Assembly: GCF_000236925.1 (NCBI RefSeq)
Contig: NC_016941.1
Span: 2,492,566 to 2,556,565, forward strand
Source of the DNA: Staphylococcus argenteus
GTDB lineage: Bacteria > Bacillota > Bacilli > Staphylococcales > Staphylococcaceae
Direction of reading: 5' to 3'
DNA: 64,000 nucleotides
Part shown: piece after piece, positions 42,326 to 52,301 of the stretch
Position numbering within the stretch: the stretch's first letter is position 1
How the letters are laid out: each line of letters begins with the position of its first letter
Notes under the pieces: model-generated
What the model saw: the letters and a program-made list of their open reading frames with translations, nothing else
Told to the model about the DNA's origin: nothing
The model's database searches: none
Position numbers and translations under genes: made by a program

Positions 42326-43021
42326 ATGGATGTTGTAACAGTCGAACATTTAACAAAGAAGATAGGAAATAAAACGATTCTTGAAGATATATCCTTAACG
42401 TTAAAACGTGGACACATTGTAGGTCTTGTTGGAGCGAATGGTGCAGGCAAAACGTCTTTAATGAAAGTTATATTGGGCTATTCAAGTTTTCAAAAAGGAA
42501 GTTTTAACGTCATTAAAAGCAAGGATAGCAAAACCAATATCGGTGCATTGATTGAAAATCCAGGAATATATCCTTTTATGACTGGATATGAAAACTTGAA
42601 GTTATTGAACGAATCAAAAAACACTCAAGATATCGATAAAATTGTTTCACAACTTCATATGGATGAATACATTCATAAAAAAGCTAAAACGTATTCTCTT
42701 GGTATGAAACAAAAATTAGGAATTGCTATAGCATTTTTAAATGATCCTCAATTTGTTATCTTAGATGAACCAATGAACGGCTTAGATCCAAAAGCTGTGC
42801 GAGATGTACGTGAATTGATTGTTCAAAAAGCGCAAGAAGGTGTTACTTTCTTAATTTCGAGTCATATTTTAAGTGAATTGGTTAAAATTACAAACTCTAT
42901 CCTTATTATCAACAAAGGTAAAATTGTAACAGAAACATCGGAAGAAGAACTTAAACAATTTAAAGATAATGATTTAGAAAATGTATTACTAGACATCATA
43001 GAAAGGGAGGATCAAGCATAA
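42326..43021 (+). CDS. ABC transporter ATP-binding protein (BcrA-like)
   Basis: A 231-aa ATPase. The ATG at 42326 (MDVVTVEHLTK) follows AAAGGAG; the 25 residues upstream in frame are not conserved. Walker A GANGAGKTS, the signature SLGMKQKLGIA, Walker B FVILDEPMNGLDP and the H-loop SSHILSE are intact. The bacitracin/lantibiotic exporter (BcrA/CcmA) subgroup is the closest. It is followed by a membrane subunit after 1 nt; together they make an exporter of unknown substrate. No adjacent two-component system is present, unlike BraDE or VraFG. Confidence 0.85.
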   Translation: MDVVTVEHLTKKIGNKTILEDISLTLKRGHIVGLVGANGAGKTSLMKVILGYSSFQKGSFNVIKSKDSKTNIGALIENPGIYPFMTGYENLKLLNESKNTQDIDKIVSQLHMDEYIHKKAKTYSLGMKQKLGIAIAFLNDPQFVILDEPMNGLDPKAVRDVRELIVQKAQEGVTFLISSHILSELVKITNSILIINKGKIVTETSEEELKQFKDNDLENVLLDIIEREDQA

Positions 43022-43022
43022 A

Positions 43023-43787
43023 ATGGGAACTTTAATTAAACAAGAATTTTTTAAATTATATAAGAAGAAATCAACTTTTATCGCACCGATTGTCTTTATT
43101 CTACTAATGGTTGCTCAAGGTTACATTGCTACAAAATACAATATCACGCCAAAGGAAACTTTCATTTCTGGTTTTAATGGTTTTTCATGGTTTGCACTTT
43201 TATTAATTATCCAAGCAAGTACAATCATTTCAATGGAATTTCATTACGGAACGATTAAAAATTTACTTTATCGTGAATATTCAAGAACAACTATGATTAT
43301 TAGCAAAGTCATCACATTATTTATTATTTCTTTAATTTATTTTGCTATTACAATTATCGCTTCAATTGGTATTGGGTCTTTATTCTTTAATGATTTAAAT
43401 ATATTTGAAAGTAGCGGTAATCAATTATCTTTATTGAATCAATTATTATTAGTTAGTTTAGGCATATTTGTTGGCGTTTGGTTAGTTTTAAGCTTAACGT
43501 TACTATTATCATGCGCAACAAATTCAACGGGCGTAGCCATTGCAGTAGGTATTGTTTTTTATTTTGCAAGTACTATATTAGCAGTTATTCAAACGGCACT
43601 TTTAGAAAAAATTGAATTGCTAAAGTGGAACCCTATTAATATGATGAATATTATGATTCAAATAGTTGAAAAAGGTTTTAGTAAGTCAACGAAACTAGAA
43701 CTTCATGAATTGTTTATTGGAAATATTGTTTATATTTCTATTTTCTTAATCCTTGTAGTATTTATTTTCAAGAAGAAAAATGTTTAG
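43023..43787 (+). CDS. ABC transporter permease (ABC-2 type)
   Basis: A 254-aa membrane protein with six hydrophobic segments (near 20, 60, 105, 145, 175 and 230). The N-terminus (LIKQEFFKLYKKKSTF) is typical of BcrB-like permeases, with a short cytoplasmic helix before the first membrane span. It starts one base after the stop of the ATPase gene, with GGGAGG inside the upstream gene. It most likely forms a homodimeric pore with that ATPase and handles an antimicrobial peptide or lipid-II-targeting compound. Confidence 0.82.
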   Translation: MGTLIKQEFFKLYKKKSTFIAPIVFILLMVAQGYIATKYNITPKETFISGFNGFSWFALLLIIQASTIISMEFHYGTIKNLLYREYSRTTMIISKVITLFIISLIYFAITIIASIGIGSLFFNDLNIFESSGNQLSLLNQLLLVSLGIFVGVWLVLSLTLLLSCATNSTGVAIAVGIVFYFASTILAVIQTALLEKIELLKWNPINMMNIMIQIVEKGFSKSTKLELHELFIGNIVYISIFLILVVFIFKKKNV

Positions 43788-43848
43788 TAACTTAAAGTAT
43801 TAGATGTCTAAATACACTCATATTCCATCGTAATTCAAAATCATTTTC

Positions 43849-43885
43849 AAATCCCTTCACCAAAATAATGGTGCGGGGATTTTTT
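43849..43885 (+). terminator. ABC operon terminator
   Basis: AAATCCC.TCACC and GGTG.GGGGATTT pair around an 8-nt loop, followed by TTTTTT. Confidence 0.75.
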
Positions 43886-44110
43886 CATCCAAACTTTAGC
43901 AATTCCTCACTTTTACATATCGTAATTTTTTAGGAAACTTACGAATATAAAAAATCCCTCATCTCATTTTTAAAATAAACATATCACTTCTCCACTTATT
44001 TTTGACTATACTACAACGCCTCCTAATGCTAAAATCCACAAAATTCTGCCCTCTATTCTTATCATTTCAAGCATACTTATTGAAAAATGTTAACGTTTTC
44101 TTGATAATCG

Positions 44111-44125
44111 TTGTAAGCGCATTTA
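44111..44125 (+). promoter_or_regulatory. cre-like site upstream of fbp
   Basis: TTGTAAGCGCATTTA matches cre with one mismatch (T for C near the end), 45 bp before the fbp start. It fits glucose repression of a gluconeogenic gene. Confidence 0.55.
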
Positions 44126-44169
44126 TTTTATAAACCAATGTTTGAAATATACTACAGGAGTGACACGTA

Positions 44170-46134
44170 ATGACTCAAATTACTGAAAAAGAATTAAAAA
44201 AGAAGTATTTAGATTTGCTATCTCAACATTTTGATTCTCCAGAAAAGCTTGCAACTGAAATTATCAATTTGGAATCTATTTTAGAATTACCTAAAGGTAC
44301 CGAGCATTTCGTCAGCGATTTACATGGTGAATATGAAGCATTTCAACACGTATTACGCAACGGTTCTGGGAATGTACGAGCGAAAATCAATGATATTTTT
44401 AAAGAAAAGCTTTCAACAAAGGAGCTCAATGACTTAACAGCTCTCGTATACTATCCAGAAGATAAATTAAAGCTGATTAAAAGTGATTTTCAAAGTTGTG
44501 GCCAACTTAATGTCTGGTATATCACAACGATTGAACATTTAATTGAATTGATTAAATACTGCTCTTCAAAATATACTCGTTCTAAACTACGTAAAGCATT
44601 GCCAAAGCAATATGTTTATATCATCGAAGAACTACTATATAAAAGTAACGAATATCAAAATAAAAAATCTTACTATGAGACGCTTGTTAACCAAGTGATT
44701 GAACTTAAACAAGCTGATGATTTAATTATAGGTCTTGCGTATTCTGTACAACGCTTAGTTGTTGATCATTTACACGTTGTCGGTGACATTTATGATCGTG
44801 GCCCGCAACCAGATAAAATCATGGATACGCTGATTAATTATCATTCTCTAGATATTCAATGGGGAAATCATGATGTGCTTTGGGTTGGTGCTTATGCAGG
44901 ATCTAAAGTATGCTTAGCAAATTTACTTCGAATTTGTGCACGTTATGATAATTTAGATATTATCGAAGACGCTTATGGCATAAATTTAAGACCACTGCTT
45001 ACTTTAGCTGAAAAATACTATGATGCAGATAATCCTGCTTTTAAACCTAAAAAAAGACCCGATAAACATGAACGTTTAACTCAACGTGAAGAAAGTCAGA
45101 TTACTAAAATTCATCAAGCAATTGCGATGATTCAATTCAAGTTAGAAATACCAATTATTAAACGTCGTCCAAATTTCGAAATGGAAGAACGTCTTGTGCT
45201 TGAAAAAGTTAATTATGATACTAATGAAATTACGGTTTATGGTAATACATACCCATTGAAAGATACATGTTTCCAAACTGTCAATCGTGATAATCCTGCA
45301 GAATTACTACCTGAAGAAGAAGAAGTCATGAATAAACTATTATTATCTTTCCAACAATCTGAAAAATTACGTCGTCATATGTCATTTTTAATGCGTAAAG
45401 GTACGCTTTACTTACCATACAATGGAAATTTACTCATTCATGGATGTATTCCAGTTGATGAACAAGGTAAGATGGAATCATTTGAAATTGACGGAAAAAC
45501 TTATAATGGTCAAGAATTATTAGACGTCTTTGAGTATCATGTGCGTAAATCATTTGACCATAAAGATCAAACTGACGATTTATCGACGGATTTAGTTTGG
45601 TATTTATGGACTGGGAAATATTCTTCATTATTTGGTAAGCGTGCCATGACAACGTTTGAGCGATACTTTATTGCGGATAAAGCTTCTCACAAGGAAGAAA
45701 AAAATCCATACTATCATCTTCGTGAAGATGTGAATATGGTTCGTAAAATGCTCAGTGATTTCGGATTAAATCCAGATGAAGGTCGCATTATTAATGGTCA
45801 CACACCAGTGAAAGAAATTAATGGCGAAGATCCTATCAAGGCTGATGGAAAGATGCTTGTCATTGATGGCGGCTTTTCAAAGGCGTATCAGTCAACAACT
45901 GGCATTGCAGGATATACATTGTTGTACAATTCATTCGGAATGCAACTCGTTGCACATCAACAATTTAACGCTAAAGAAAAAATCCTTTCCGAAGGTATTG
46001 ATGAACTTTCTATAAAGCGCGTCGTAGATAAAGAATTACAACGTAAGAAGATTCGTGATACTAATATTGGAAAAGAGTTACAAGATCAAATCGATATTTT
46101 AAAAATATTAATGCATGATCGTTATTTAGACTAA
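44170..46134 (+). CDS. fbp: Fructose-1,6-bisphosphatase class III
   Basis: A 654-aa enzyme that dephosphorylates fructose 1,6-bisphosphate, the irreversible gluconeogenic step. The core is a calcineurin-like metallophosphatase: [25 protein letters not shown] and [13 protein letters not shown] carry metal-binding Asp/His/Asn, with a further GHTPVKE block near the C-terminus. The length matches the B. subtilis type (about 670). CAGGAG lies 10 nt before the ATG. It is monocistronic; the cre upstream suggests repression by CcpA in glucose, and the sRNA RsaI is encoded just downstream on the other strand. Confidence 0.93.
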   Translation: MTQITEKELKKKYLDLLSQHFDSPEKLATEIINLESILELPKGTEHFVSDLHGEYEAFQHVLRNGSGNVRAKINDIFKEKLSTKELNDLTALVYYPEDKLKLIKSDFQSCGQLNVWYITTIEHLIELIKYCSSKYTRSKLRKALPKQYVYIIEELLYKSNEYQNKKSYYETLVNQVIELKQADDLIIGLAYSVQRLVVDHLHVVGDIYDRGPQPDKIMDTLINYHSLDIQWGNHDVLWVGAYAGSKVCLANLLRICARYDNLDIIEDAYGINLRPLLTLAEKYYDADNPAFKPKKRPDKHERLTQREESQITKIHQAIAMIQFKLEIPIIKRRPNFEMEERLVLEKVNYDTNEITVYGNTYPLKDTCFQTVNRDNPAELLPEEEEVMNKLLLSFQQSEKLRRHMSFLMRKGTLYLPYNGNLLIHGCIPVDEQGKMESFEIDGKTYNGQELLDVFEYHVRKSFDHKDQTDDLSTDLVWYLWTGKYSSLFGKRAMTTFERYFIADKASHKEEKNPYYHLREDVNMVRKMLSDFGLNPDEGRIINGHTPVKEINGEDPIKADGKMLVIDGGFSKAYQSTTGIAGYTLLYNSFGMQLVAHQQFNAKEKILSEGIDELSIKRVVDKELQRKKIRDTNIGKELQDQIDILKILMHDRYLD

Positions 46135-46236
46135 AGACGACATTTGATGCACGTATCGTCACTTATTTAGTGGTGCAGTGTTTACGCACTGGCTACGTAC
46201 ACGTAATAATAAGAAAAAAGGCGACCTAGCTACACC

Positions 46237-46380
46237 GAAAAAAATCCCCTCACTGTTGCGAGTAGTGAGGGGATTGGTGTATCTATGCTAGTTCCTTGTT
46301 AACAGTGTTATAACATCTTTACAGTAAAAAATGCAAAATCAACTAACAAAATGACCGACGCCCCCGCTTCTACACCAATT
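46237..46380 (-). ncRNA. rsaI: Regulatory RNA RsaI (RsaOG)
   Basis: A minus-strand RNA of about 144 nt. Its 5' end (ATTGGTGTA, complement of 46371-46379) pairs with a segment just before the terminator (complement of 46273-46281), closing the molecule. A G-rich stretch (GCGGGGGCG) lies near the 5' end. The 3' end is a perfect 10-bp stem, TCCCCTCACT/AGTGAGGGGA, followed by seven T. Promoter-like TTAATG-N16-TATAGT lies upstream (46390-46417). Position after fbp, length and G-track agree with what I remember of RsaI, a CcpA-repressed sRNA that signals glucose exhaustion. Confidence 0.8.
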
Positions 46381-46389
46381 TAACAAAAT

Positions 46390-46417
46390 ACTATATTAGT
46401 ACTATATTTTTCATTAA
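46390..46417 (-). promoter_or_regulatory. Promoter of RsaI
   Basis: Minus strand: TTAATG (46412-46417), 16-nt spacer, TATAGT (46390-46395), about 10 nt before the inferred RNA start. Confidence 0.5.
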
Positions 46418-46472
46418 CATGTATGTTACATTTTCTATATTACTTAAAATTACGAAGGGACATTTTTAAATC

Positions 46473-47552
46473 ATGCGTATCTTAAAAGAGTCCATTATTG
46501 TGGCATTTGCCTTTGTTGGTGTTGTCGTTGGTGCCGGCTTTGCTACTGGTCAAGAAATTTTCCAGTTTTTCACAAGTCATGGCGCGTATAGCATTTCAGG
46601 CATTATTGTTACAGGACTATTGATTACTTTAGATGGAATGATTGTCATGCATACAGGTCATCATCTAAAGTCTCGAAATCATTCTGATTCAATTAACTAT
46701 TTCTTATACCCCTCTATTGCAAGAGGTTTTGATATTATTTTGACAATGTTTATGTTGTCTTTAGCTATTATTATGACTGCAGGTGGCGCATCAACCATTC
46801 ATCAAAGTTTCAACTTACCATATTGGCTGAGCGCACTCATATTAGTCGCCTTCATTTTAGCAACACTGTTTCTAAAATTCGATCGTTTAATTGCTGTGCT
46901 TGGCGGTGTTACCCCATTTTTAATTGCGATTGTCATTATGATTGCCGTGTACTATTTCACAACGAGTCATCTTGATTTTACTGCCGCTAATAATGATGCT
47001 CAGATTCATAAGCAGAAATCATTATCACCTGGATGGTGGTTTGATGCGATTAACTATGCAAGCTTGCAAATTGCTGCTGCCTTCAGCTTCTTATCAGTGA
47101 TGGGTAGCAAAGTTAAGTATCGTGACTCAACGTTATACGGTGGCTTCATTGGTGGTTTAATCATTACATTTTTACTCATGATGATTAACCTAGGTTTAAT
47201 TTCTCAATTCGATAAAATTAAACACGTTGATTTACCCACATTAAAATTAGCAACACAAATGTCTCCGTCAATTGGTATTATTATGTCTGTCATTATGATA
47301 CTTGTCATCTACAATACTGTTGTTGGATTAATGTATGCATTTGCGTCACGTTTCAGCGTTCCATTTAGCAAACGTTACTTCATCATAATTATTACAATGG
47401 CTGTCATCACTTATATTAGTACATTTATCGGTTTCATTTCATTAATTGGAAAAGTATTCCCTATTATGGGATTGTTCGGTTTCATCTTACTCATACCTGT
47501 ACTCTATAAAGGTTTAATTAAGCGTATTGCCGGCAAATCACATATCGATTAA
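46473..47552 (+). CDS. YkvI-like membrane protein
   Basis: A 359-aa protein with ten or eleven hydrophobic segments. GFATGQEIFQFFTSHG at the start and SLQIAAAFSFLSVMGSKVKYRDS in the middle fit the YkvI family, distant relatives of amino-acid transporters of the APC type; the unwound GAGFATGQE helix is typical. AAGGGA lies before the ATG. Monocistronic between RsaI and the mhq operon. The substrate has not been established; a small amino acid or cation symport is plausible. Confidence 0.7.
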   Translation: MRILKESIIVAFAFVGVVVGAGFATGQEIFQFFTSHGAYSISGIIVTGLLITLDGMIVMHTGHHLKSRNHSDSINYFLYPSIARGFDIILTMFMLSLAIIMTAGGASTIHQSFNLPYWLSALILVAFILATLFLKFDRLIAVLGGVTPFLIAIVIMIAVYYFTTSHLDFTAANNDAQIHKQKSLSPGWWFDAINYASLQIAAAFSFLSVMGSKVKYRDSTLYGGFIGGLIITFLLMMINLGLISQFDKIKHVDLPTLKLATQMSPSIGIIMSVIMILVIYNTVVGLMYAFASRFSVPFSKRYFIIIITMAVITYISTFIGFISLIGKVFPIMGLFGFILLIPVLYKGLIKRIAGKSHID

Positions 47553-47598
47553 AATATCTATGCCATTGTAAAATTTAGTACAGCACTTCAAAATCAAA

Positions 47599-47644
47599 AA
47601 AGCGGGCAGATGAAAAGTAAAAATCTTTTCCATCTGTCCGCTTC
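47599..47644. terminator. Bidirectional terminator between YkvI-like gene and mhqD
   Basis: AAGCGGgCAGATGgAAAAG-type arms (47600-47617 and 47626-47643) pair around AAAAAT; the stem GC-rich base makes it strong in both directions. Confidence 0.75.
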
Positions 47645-47656
47645 CTAATAGAACCG

Positions 47657-48250
47657 TTATTTCTCAAGTATCTGTTGCCCAGTCGTTAATCCAGTTTCTG
47701 TAATTTCATGACCATTCACCCAAACTTCTTCGATTTGTGCCCCACGTGTCTTAAACAAGTTAATGACTTTTTCACTTGCAGCTAATGGCACAATAGGATC
47801 ATGTTTTCCCATAGAAAGCAACACACTGACATCTGATAAATTCTTTGTTGACATTACTTCAATTGGATATAACGGTGCATATAACAATGCTTTTTTAAAT
47901 GGTGCTTCTGAGCGCAACATTAAGTTAATCGCTATATTTGATCCATTTGAAAATCCTACAAGTACAGCCTTTTCAATATCAAAATCATAACGCTCAGCAG
48001 CTTCTTTAATGAAATCTAACAATTCTTGTCCACGAAATTCCAAATCTTCTTCATCATAAACACCTTCACCAAGACGTTTGAAATACCGGTTCATCCCATT
48101 TTCTGAAACTTGTCCTCTAATACTTAACAAGTGATAATTCTCATTCAATGCTTCGCCTAATGGCAATAAATCGAACTCATCGCCACCTGTACCATGCAAT
48201 AATATTAGCGTTGGCGCACCTTTTTGTCCTTCTCTAAAAATATGTTCCAT
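47657..48250 (-). CDS. mhqD: Carboxylesterase/phospholipase-like MhqD
   Basis: A 197-aa alpha/beta-hydrolase. LILLHGTGGDE gives the oxyanion loop, GFSNGSNIA the nucleophile Ser (about 109), PIVPLAAS contains the Asp and NGHEITE the His. The ATG at 48250 follows AGAGGG. It is the last gene of mhqR-mhqE-mhqD, 22 nt after mhqE. In S. aureus the operon protects against quinones and is controlled by MhqR; MhqD is thought to hydrolyse quinone-derived esters. Confidence 0.85.
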   Translation of the reverse strand: MEHIFREGQKGAPTLILLHGTGGDEFDLLPLGEALNENYHLLSIRGQVSENGMNRYFKRLGEGVYDEEDLEFRGQELLDFIKEAAERYDFDIEKAVLVGFSNGSNIAINLMLRSEAPFKKALLYAPLYPIEVMSTKNLSDVSVLLSMGKHDPIVPLAASEKVINLFKTRGAQIEEVWVNGHEITETGLTTGQQILEK

Positions 48251-48271
48251 CACAAATCCCTCTCATTCCAA

Positions 48272-49240
48272 TTAATCATGTTGACGCTTCGTATTAAAAG
48301 GTCTAACTTCTGATTCTATATATTCTCTTTTATTTTCTAAAAATGGTGGTAATGATAATCCTTCGCCTAATGTTTCATATGGTTCATCTTCCATAAATCC
48401 TGGTCCATCTGTTGAAATTTCTATTAAAATATGACCCACACGTGCATATAATGCTTCAAAATAGAAACGATTAACGATGCCTGAGTTGTTAATACCTAAT
48501 TCTTTATATTTCGTTGCCCAAGCTTCTATTGCATCATGGTCCTTTACACGAAATGACACATGATGTACTTCACCATAACCTTGACGTGCTGCTGGCCCTT
48601 TATCATCTTTTATTAAGATTACCTGGCCACCATTACCACCTTCGCCAACTTCAAGTAATGCGACATTATCTTCATGTGCAATAGTTGTCATACCGTAAAC
48701 AGTCTCTAAAATATTTTTAAAGTCGTCAAAATAACTCACTTTAATTTCAATGGGTCCTAAGCCATAAATCGCTTTATCTATTGGAACCGGTCCATTCTTC
48801 CATGGTACACCAGGTGCTACACCTTCATTTAACTCATCTGAAATTAATTGATACACTTGGCCGTCTACTTCTTCAAATGGCAACACTTTTTTACCAAATA
48901 GTTCTTGAATACCACCGTGTTTAACACCAAATTCATTAAAGCGATGTTCATAATACATTAATGCGTCATCGTTAGGCACTCTAAAAGACGGTCTTGTAAT
49001 GGAATTTGTTCCTGCCTGCCCTTTTGGAATATTTGGAAAATCAAAGAACGTCATATCTGTACCTGCCGAACCTACATCATCTGCAAAAAATGTGTGATAC
49101 GTATAAATATCATCTTGATTAACTGTCTTTTTAACTAAACGCATGCCTAATACTTCTGTAAAAAATTTATAATTACGTTCTGCATTATCTGTTATAGCAG
49201 TTACATGGTGTATACCTAGTAATTTATGATTATTTGTCAT
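48272..49240 (-). CDS. mhqE: Ring-cleaving dioxygenase MhqE (VOC family)
   Basis: A 322-aa protein with two vicinal-oxygen-chelate domains (about 1-150 and 160-310). HHVTAITDNAERNYKFFTEVLG at the N-terminus and GEVHHVSFRVKDHDAIEAW in the second half carry the metal-binding His residues; LIEISTDGPGF near the end has the conserved Glu. It is predicted to open the ring of quinone or hydroquinone compounds. AGAGGG lies before the ATG. A perfect MhqR palindrome lies 33 nt upstream, between mhqR and mhqE. Confidence 0.87.
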   Translation of the reverse strand: MTNNHKLLGIHHVTAITDNAERNYKFFTEVLGMRLVKKTVNQDDIYTYHTFFADDVGSAGTDMTFFDFPNIPKGQAGTNSITRPSFRVPNDDALMYYEHRFNEFGVKHGGIQELFGKKVLPFEEVDGQVYQLISDELNEGVAPGVPWKNGPVPIDKAIYGLGPIEIKVSYFDDFKNILETVYGMTTIAHEDNVALLEVGEGGNGGQVILIKDDKGPAARQGYGEVHHVSFRVKDHDAIEAWATKYKELGINNSGIVNRFYFEALYARVGHILIEISTDGPGFMEDEPYETLGEGLSLPPFLENKREYIESEVRPFNTKRQHD

Positions 49241-49272
49241 TTTATATACCCTCTTTATATCTTTAGTGTTTT

Positions 49273-49290
49273 TATCTCGAAATCGAGATA
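49273..49290. promoter_or_regulatory. MhqR operator, internal (perfect palindrome)
   Basis: TATCTCGA-AA-TCGAGATA (8-2-8) is a perfect inverted repeat in the 77-bp gap between mhqR and mhqE, allowing separate control of mhqED. Confidence 0.8.
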
Positions 49291-49317
49291 TTTTAATGTA
49301 AATTTTTAGTGCACGTC

Positions 49318-49767
<450 letters not shown>

Positions 49768-49773
49768 TCATTT

Positions 49774-49791
49774 TATTTCGATTTCGAGATA
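49774..49791. promoter_or_regulatory. MhqR operator, promoter-proximal
   Basis: TATTTCGA-TT-TCGAGATA has the same 8-2-8 form with one mismatch and lies 22 bp before the mhqR start codon. Confidence 0.8.
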
Positions 49792-49978
49792 AATTATATA
49801 GCTGAATGTATTTAATGTCAAGATACGTGTTTTCATCTTTATTTCAAATTGCACTTAATAAAAATGACTGCTTGTAGAGCGGCAATGTCGTCACATGACT
49901 GTCATGCACCTTTAACTCCGTTTAAGTTAAAATAGAATAGGGAAATATAATAATCATTCATGATAGGAGTTGATATGT

Positions 49979-50263
49979 ATGAGTAACCTTGAAATTAAAC
50001 AAGGCGAGAATAAATTCTATATTGGTGACGTTGAAAATCATGCATTAGCTGAAATTACATTCCGTTTTGTTGATAACAATGAAATTAATATTGACCACAC
50101 AGGCGTGTCTGATGAACTTGGTGGTCAAGGTGTTGGCAAAAAATTAGTTAAAGCAGTTGTTGAACATGCAAGAGAAAATCATTTAAAAATTATTGCATCA
50201 TGTTCTTTTGCTAAACATATGTTAGAAAAAGAAGATTCATATCAAGATGTGTATCTTGGATAA
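49979..50263 (+). CDS. GNAT-fold acetyltransferase (YjdJ-like), small
   Basis: A 94-aa minimal GNAT domain. VSDELGGQGVGKKLVKAVVEHARENH carries the acetyl-CoA binding Q/R-x-x-G-x-G/A motif, and IIASCSFAKHML the conserved Cys region of the YjdJ/Gcn5-like small group. The ATG at 49979 follows AGGAG by 9 nt; the TTG at 49970 abuts that site and is rejected. The substrate is unknown. It lies alone, with its own terminator, after the mhq operon. Confidence 0.82.
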   Translation: MSNLEIKQGENKFYIGDVENHALAEITFRFVDNNEINIDHTGVSDELGGQGVGKKLVKAVVEHARENHLKIIASCSFAKHMLEKEDSYQDVYLG

Positions 50264-50272
50264 ATAAATTTT

Positions 50273-50303
50273 GCGATGGTACGACTGTACCATCGCTTTT
50301 TTA
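50273..50303 (+). terminator. Acetyltransferase gene terminator
   Basis: GCGATGGTAC pairs perfectly with GTACCATCGC over a 4-nt loop, followed by TTTTTT. Confidence 0.9.
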
Positions 50304-50436
50304 TGTGTTCGCATCAATATAAAATTACGGAACGTCATATTATTTTGAATTTAAAACTTTATGCTATCAATTCATTTTCTTTTCTGGTATACTTTTTATA
50401 CTAACTTATAGAAAATAGAAAACGAGGCGATGCACG

Positions 50437-51243
50437 ATGGCATTTCACGATAAAACAGCAACACAAGTAACAAATATCGAGCTGAATGTAAGAGATTTAA
50501 ATTTAATGACAACATTTTATAAAAATATTTTAGGACTATCTGTTAAAAGTTCTGATGATAACACAACCGTTTTATCTGTTGGTAATGGTGGCCACACATT
50601 AACGTTACATTTATTAGAAGACGGACGTCAGCCTTCCCCACGTGAAGCAGGACTATTTCATATCGCATTTTTATTACCAACTACTGAGGATTTAGCTAAC
50701 TTCTTATATTTTGTGGCACACAAAAATATGGGTATCGACGCTGGCGATCATTTAGTAAGTGAAGCTTTATATTTTAATGACCCAGAAGGTAATGGTATTG
50801 AAGTATACCGTGATAGACCTTCATCTTCATGGGAATGGCAAAATGACAAAGTTAAAATGGATACTTTAGAAGTTGATAGCCAAACATTATTAACACACCG
50901 TACTGATGAAGGATGGCAAGGTATGCCAGCAAAAGGAATGATTGGACATTTACATTTAAAAACACATGATTTAAATGCAGCATATCAATGCTACATTGAA
51001 CAATTAGGATTCCAACATGTGTCTGATTTTCCACGTGCGCTATTTATGTCAACGAATCATTATCACCATCATATTGCTGCTAATACTTGGCAATCCAATC
51101 AAGCAAGACAAAACAATGCACAAAGTTATGGATTAACTCATATTGATATTTATCAACCTGATGCCCCAACACATACATTTACGGCACCAGAAGGGTTTGA
51201 CATCACAGTTCATTCAAATACTGACCTTGTTCCAGAAAAATAA
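50437..51243 (+). CDS. VOC-family (catechol dioxygenase/glyoxalase-like) protein
   Basis: A 268-aa protein with two VOC domains. TNIELNVRDLNLMTTFYKNILGLSV starts the first, GLFHIAFLLPT has the metal His and DPEGNGIEVYRDRP the Glu; the second half (IGHLHLKTHDLNAAYQCYIEQLGF, DIYQP) is shorter. The best fit is CatE/YfiE-type catechol 2,3-dioxygenase-like proteins that act with the quinone-detoxification enzymes nearby. GAGGCG lies before the ATG. It is not in the mhq operon and has no MhqR site upstream. Confidence 0.8.
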   Translation: MAFHDKTATQVTNIELNVRDLNLMTTFYKNILGLSVKSSDDNTTVLSVGNGGHTLTLHLLEDGRQPSPREAGLFHIAFLLPTTEDLANFLYFVAHKNMGIDAGDHLVSEALYFNDPEGNGIEVYRDRPSSSWEWQNDKVKMDTLEVDSQTLLTHRTDEGWQGMPAKGMIGHLHLKTHDLNAAYQCYIEQLGFQHVSDFPRALFMSTNHYHHHIAANTWQSNQARQNNAQSYGLTHIDIYQPDAPTHTFTAPEGFDITVHSNTDLVPEK

Positions 51244-51276
51244 TCATCAACGCTTACTTAATAAAATTATTCAAGC

Positions 51277-51315
51277 AAAAGCCTGCGATTTATATATATG
51301 TAATCGCAGGCTTTT
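51277..51315 (+). terminator. VOC gene terminator
   Basis: AAAAGCCTGCGATT pairs perfectly with AATCGCAGGCTTTT across an AT-rich loop. It can work in both directions between two convergent genes. Confidence 0.85.
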
Positions 51316-51360
51316 ATGCTAACTTTTTAATTTTATATATTTAGACATACTGTGATTTAT

Positions 51361-52032
51361 TTATTCTTTTGGTCCAACCCATTCAATAACATCTTCATAT
51401 GCTTGGCGTGTTTTATTTTTCGGTGGATCTTGTTGTCTGTAGCCAAATGCGACCATCACTGACAAACCAAATTGCTCAGTATCTAAGATGCCTTTATTCG
51501 CTAAAATATCTGTTACTGTATCCAGACTAAAACCTTCCATTGGACATGAATCAACACCTAATAATGCAGCTGTTGTCATCATATTCCCCAGTGCGATATA
51601 CGTTTGTTTACTTGACCAGTCATACAACGCTTGTTCATTATCACTAATGTGGAAATCTGCTTGGAATGCATCGAATTTTTGTTCAACAGCTGGAATCGTT
51701 TGCGCTTCATACTTTTTAATATCTCGTAACATATGCTGTACATACGGCGATCTTGACGTTACATTTTTTCGCGCAAAAATTAACACAAAATGACTAGCAG
51801 TTTCTAATTGTTTTGCTGCACCCCAGCTGTGTGCTTTTAATTCATCACGTAACGCTTGATCTTGAATCACGACAAACTTCCAAGGTTCTAACCCAAGAGA
51901 ACTTGGAGACAATCTACCTGACTCTAATATTGTTTCAAAATCTTCTTTCGAAACTTTCTTTTGTGGATCGAATTGCTTAGTCGCATGTCTGAAATGAAAT
52001 GCATCCATAATTGTTTGATTCATATTGCTCAT
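51361..52032 (-). CDS. NAD(P)H-dependent nitroreductase
   Basis: A 223-aa flavoprotein of the nitroreductase family. [15 protein letters not shown] is the FMN-binding N-terminus, [17 protein letters not shown] the flavin/dimer segment and [14 protein letters not shown] the C-terminal FMN contact. The ATG at 52032 follows GGAGG; the 19 residues upstream are not conserved. Members reduce quinones, flavins and nitro compounds, in line with the neighbouring quinone-detoxification genes. Divergent from ldhD. Confidence 0.85.
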   Translation of the reverse strand: MSNMNQTIMDAFHFRHATKQFDPQKKVSKEDFETILESGRLSPSSLGLEPWKFVVIQDQALRDELKAHSWGAAKQLETASHFVLIFARKNVTSRSPYVQHMLRDIKKYEAQTIPAVEQKFDAFQADFHISDNEQALYDWSSKQTYIALGNMMTTAALLGVDSCPMEGFSLDTVTDILANKGILDTEQFGLSVMVAFGYRQQDPPKNKTRQAYEDVIEWVGPKE

Positions 52033-52166
52033 TGAACATAGCCTCCAATTTTTATATTTATTGCTATACAAATTATACTTCATGTTCAAATAAGACTAAA
52101 GTAATCCGTTTTCAATCCAGTATAACTTGTGCACACGTTATAGGCTTTCTACAATTAAACACGTTT

Positions 52167-52195
52167 TTGAATTTTGAAAAATTTAGTGTTATAAT
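52167..52195 (+). promoter_or_regulatory. ldhD promoter
   Basis: TTGAAT (52167-52172), a 17-nt spacer and perfect TATAAT (52190-52195). The Rex box starts 5 nt after the -10. Confidence 0.75.
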
Positions 52196-52199
52196 ATAT

Positions 52200-52217
52200 T
52201 TGTGATATTTTTCACAA
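52200..52217. promoter_or_regulatory. Rex operator at ldhD
   Basis: TTGTGATATTTTTCACAA fits the Rex consensus and overlaps the expected transcription start, so bound Rex blocks initiation. Low NAD+/NADH releases it and ldhD is induced during fermentation. Confidence 0.88.
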
Positions 52218-52301
52218 TTAAATTGTGGCGTGATTTTAATGTGCATGACCTTTAATTTCACTCATTTACTTTTCAATCTTTTAAAAGCGAGGTTTTTAAT
52301 A

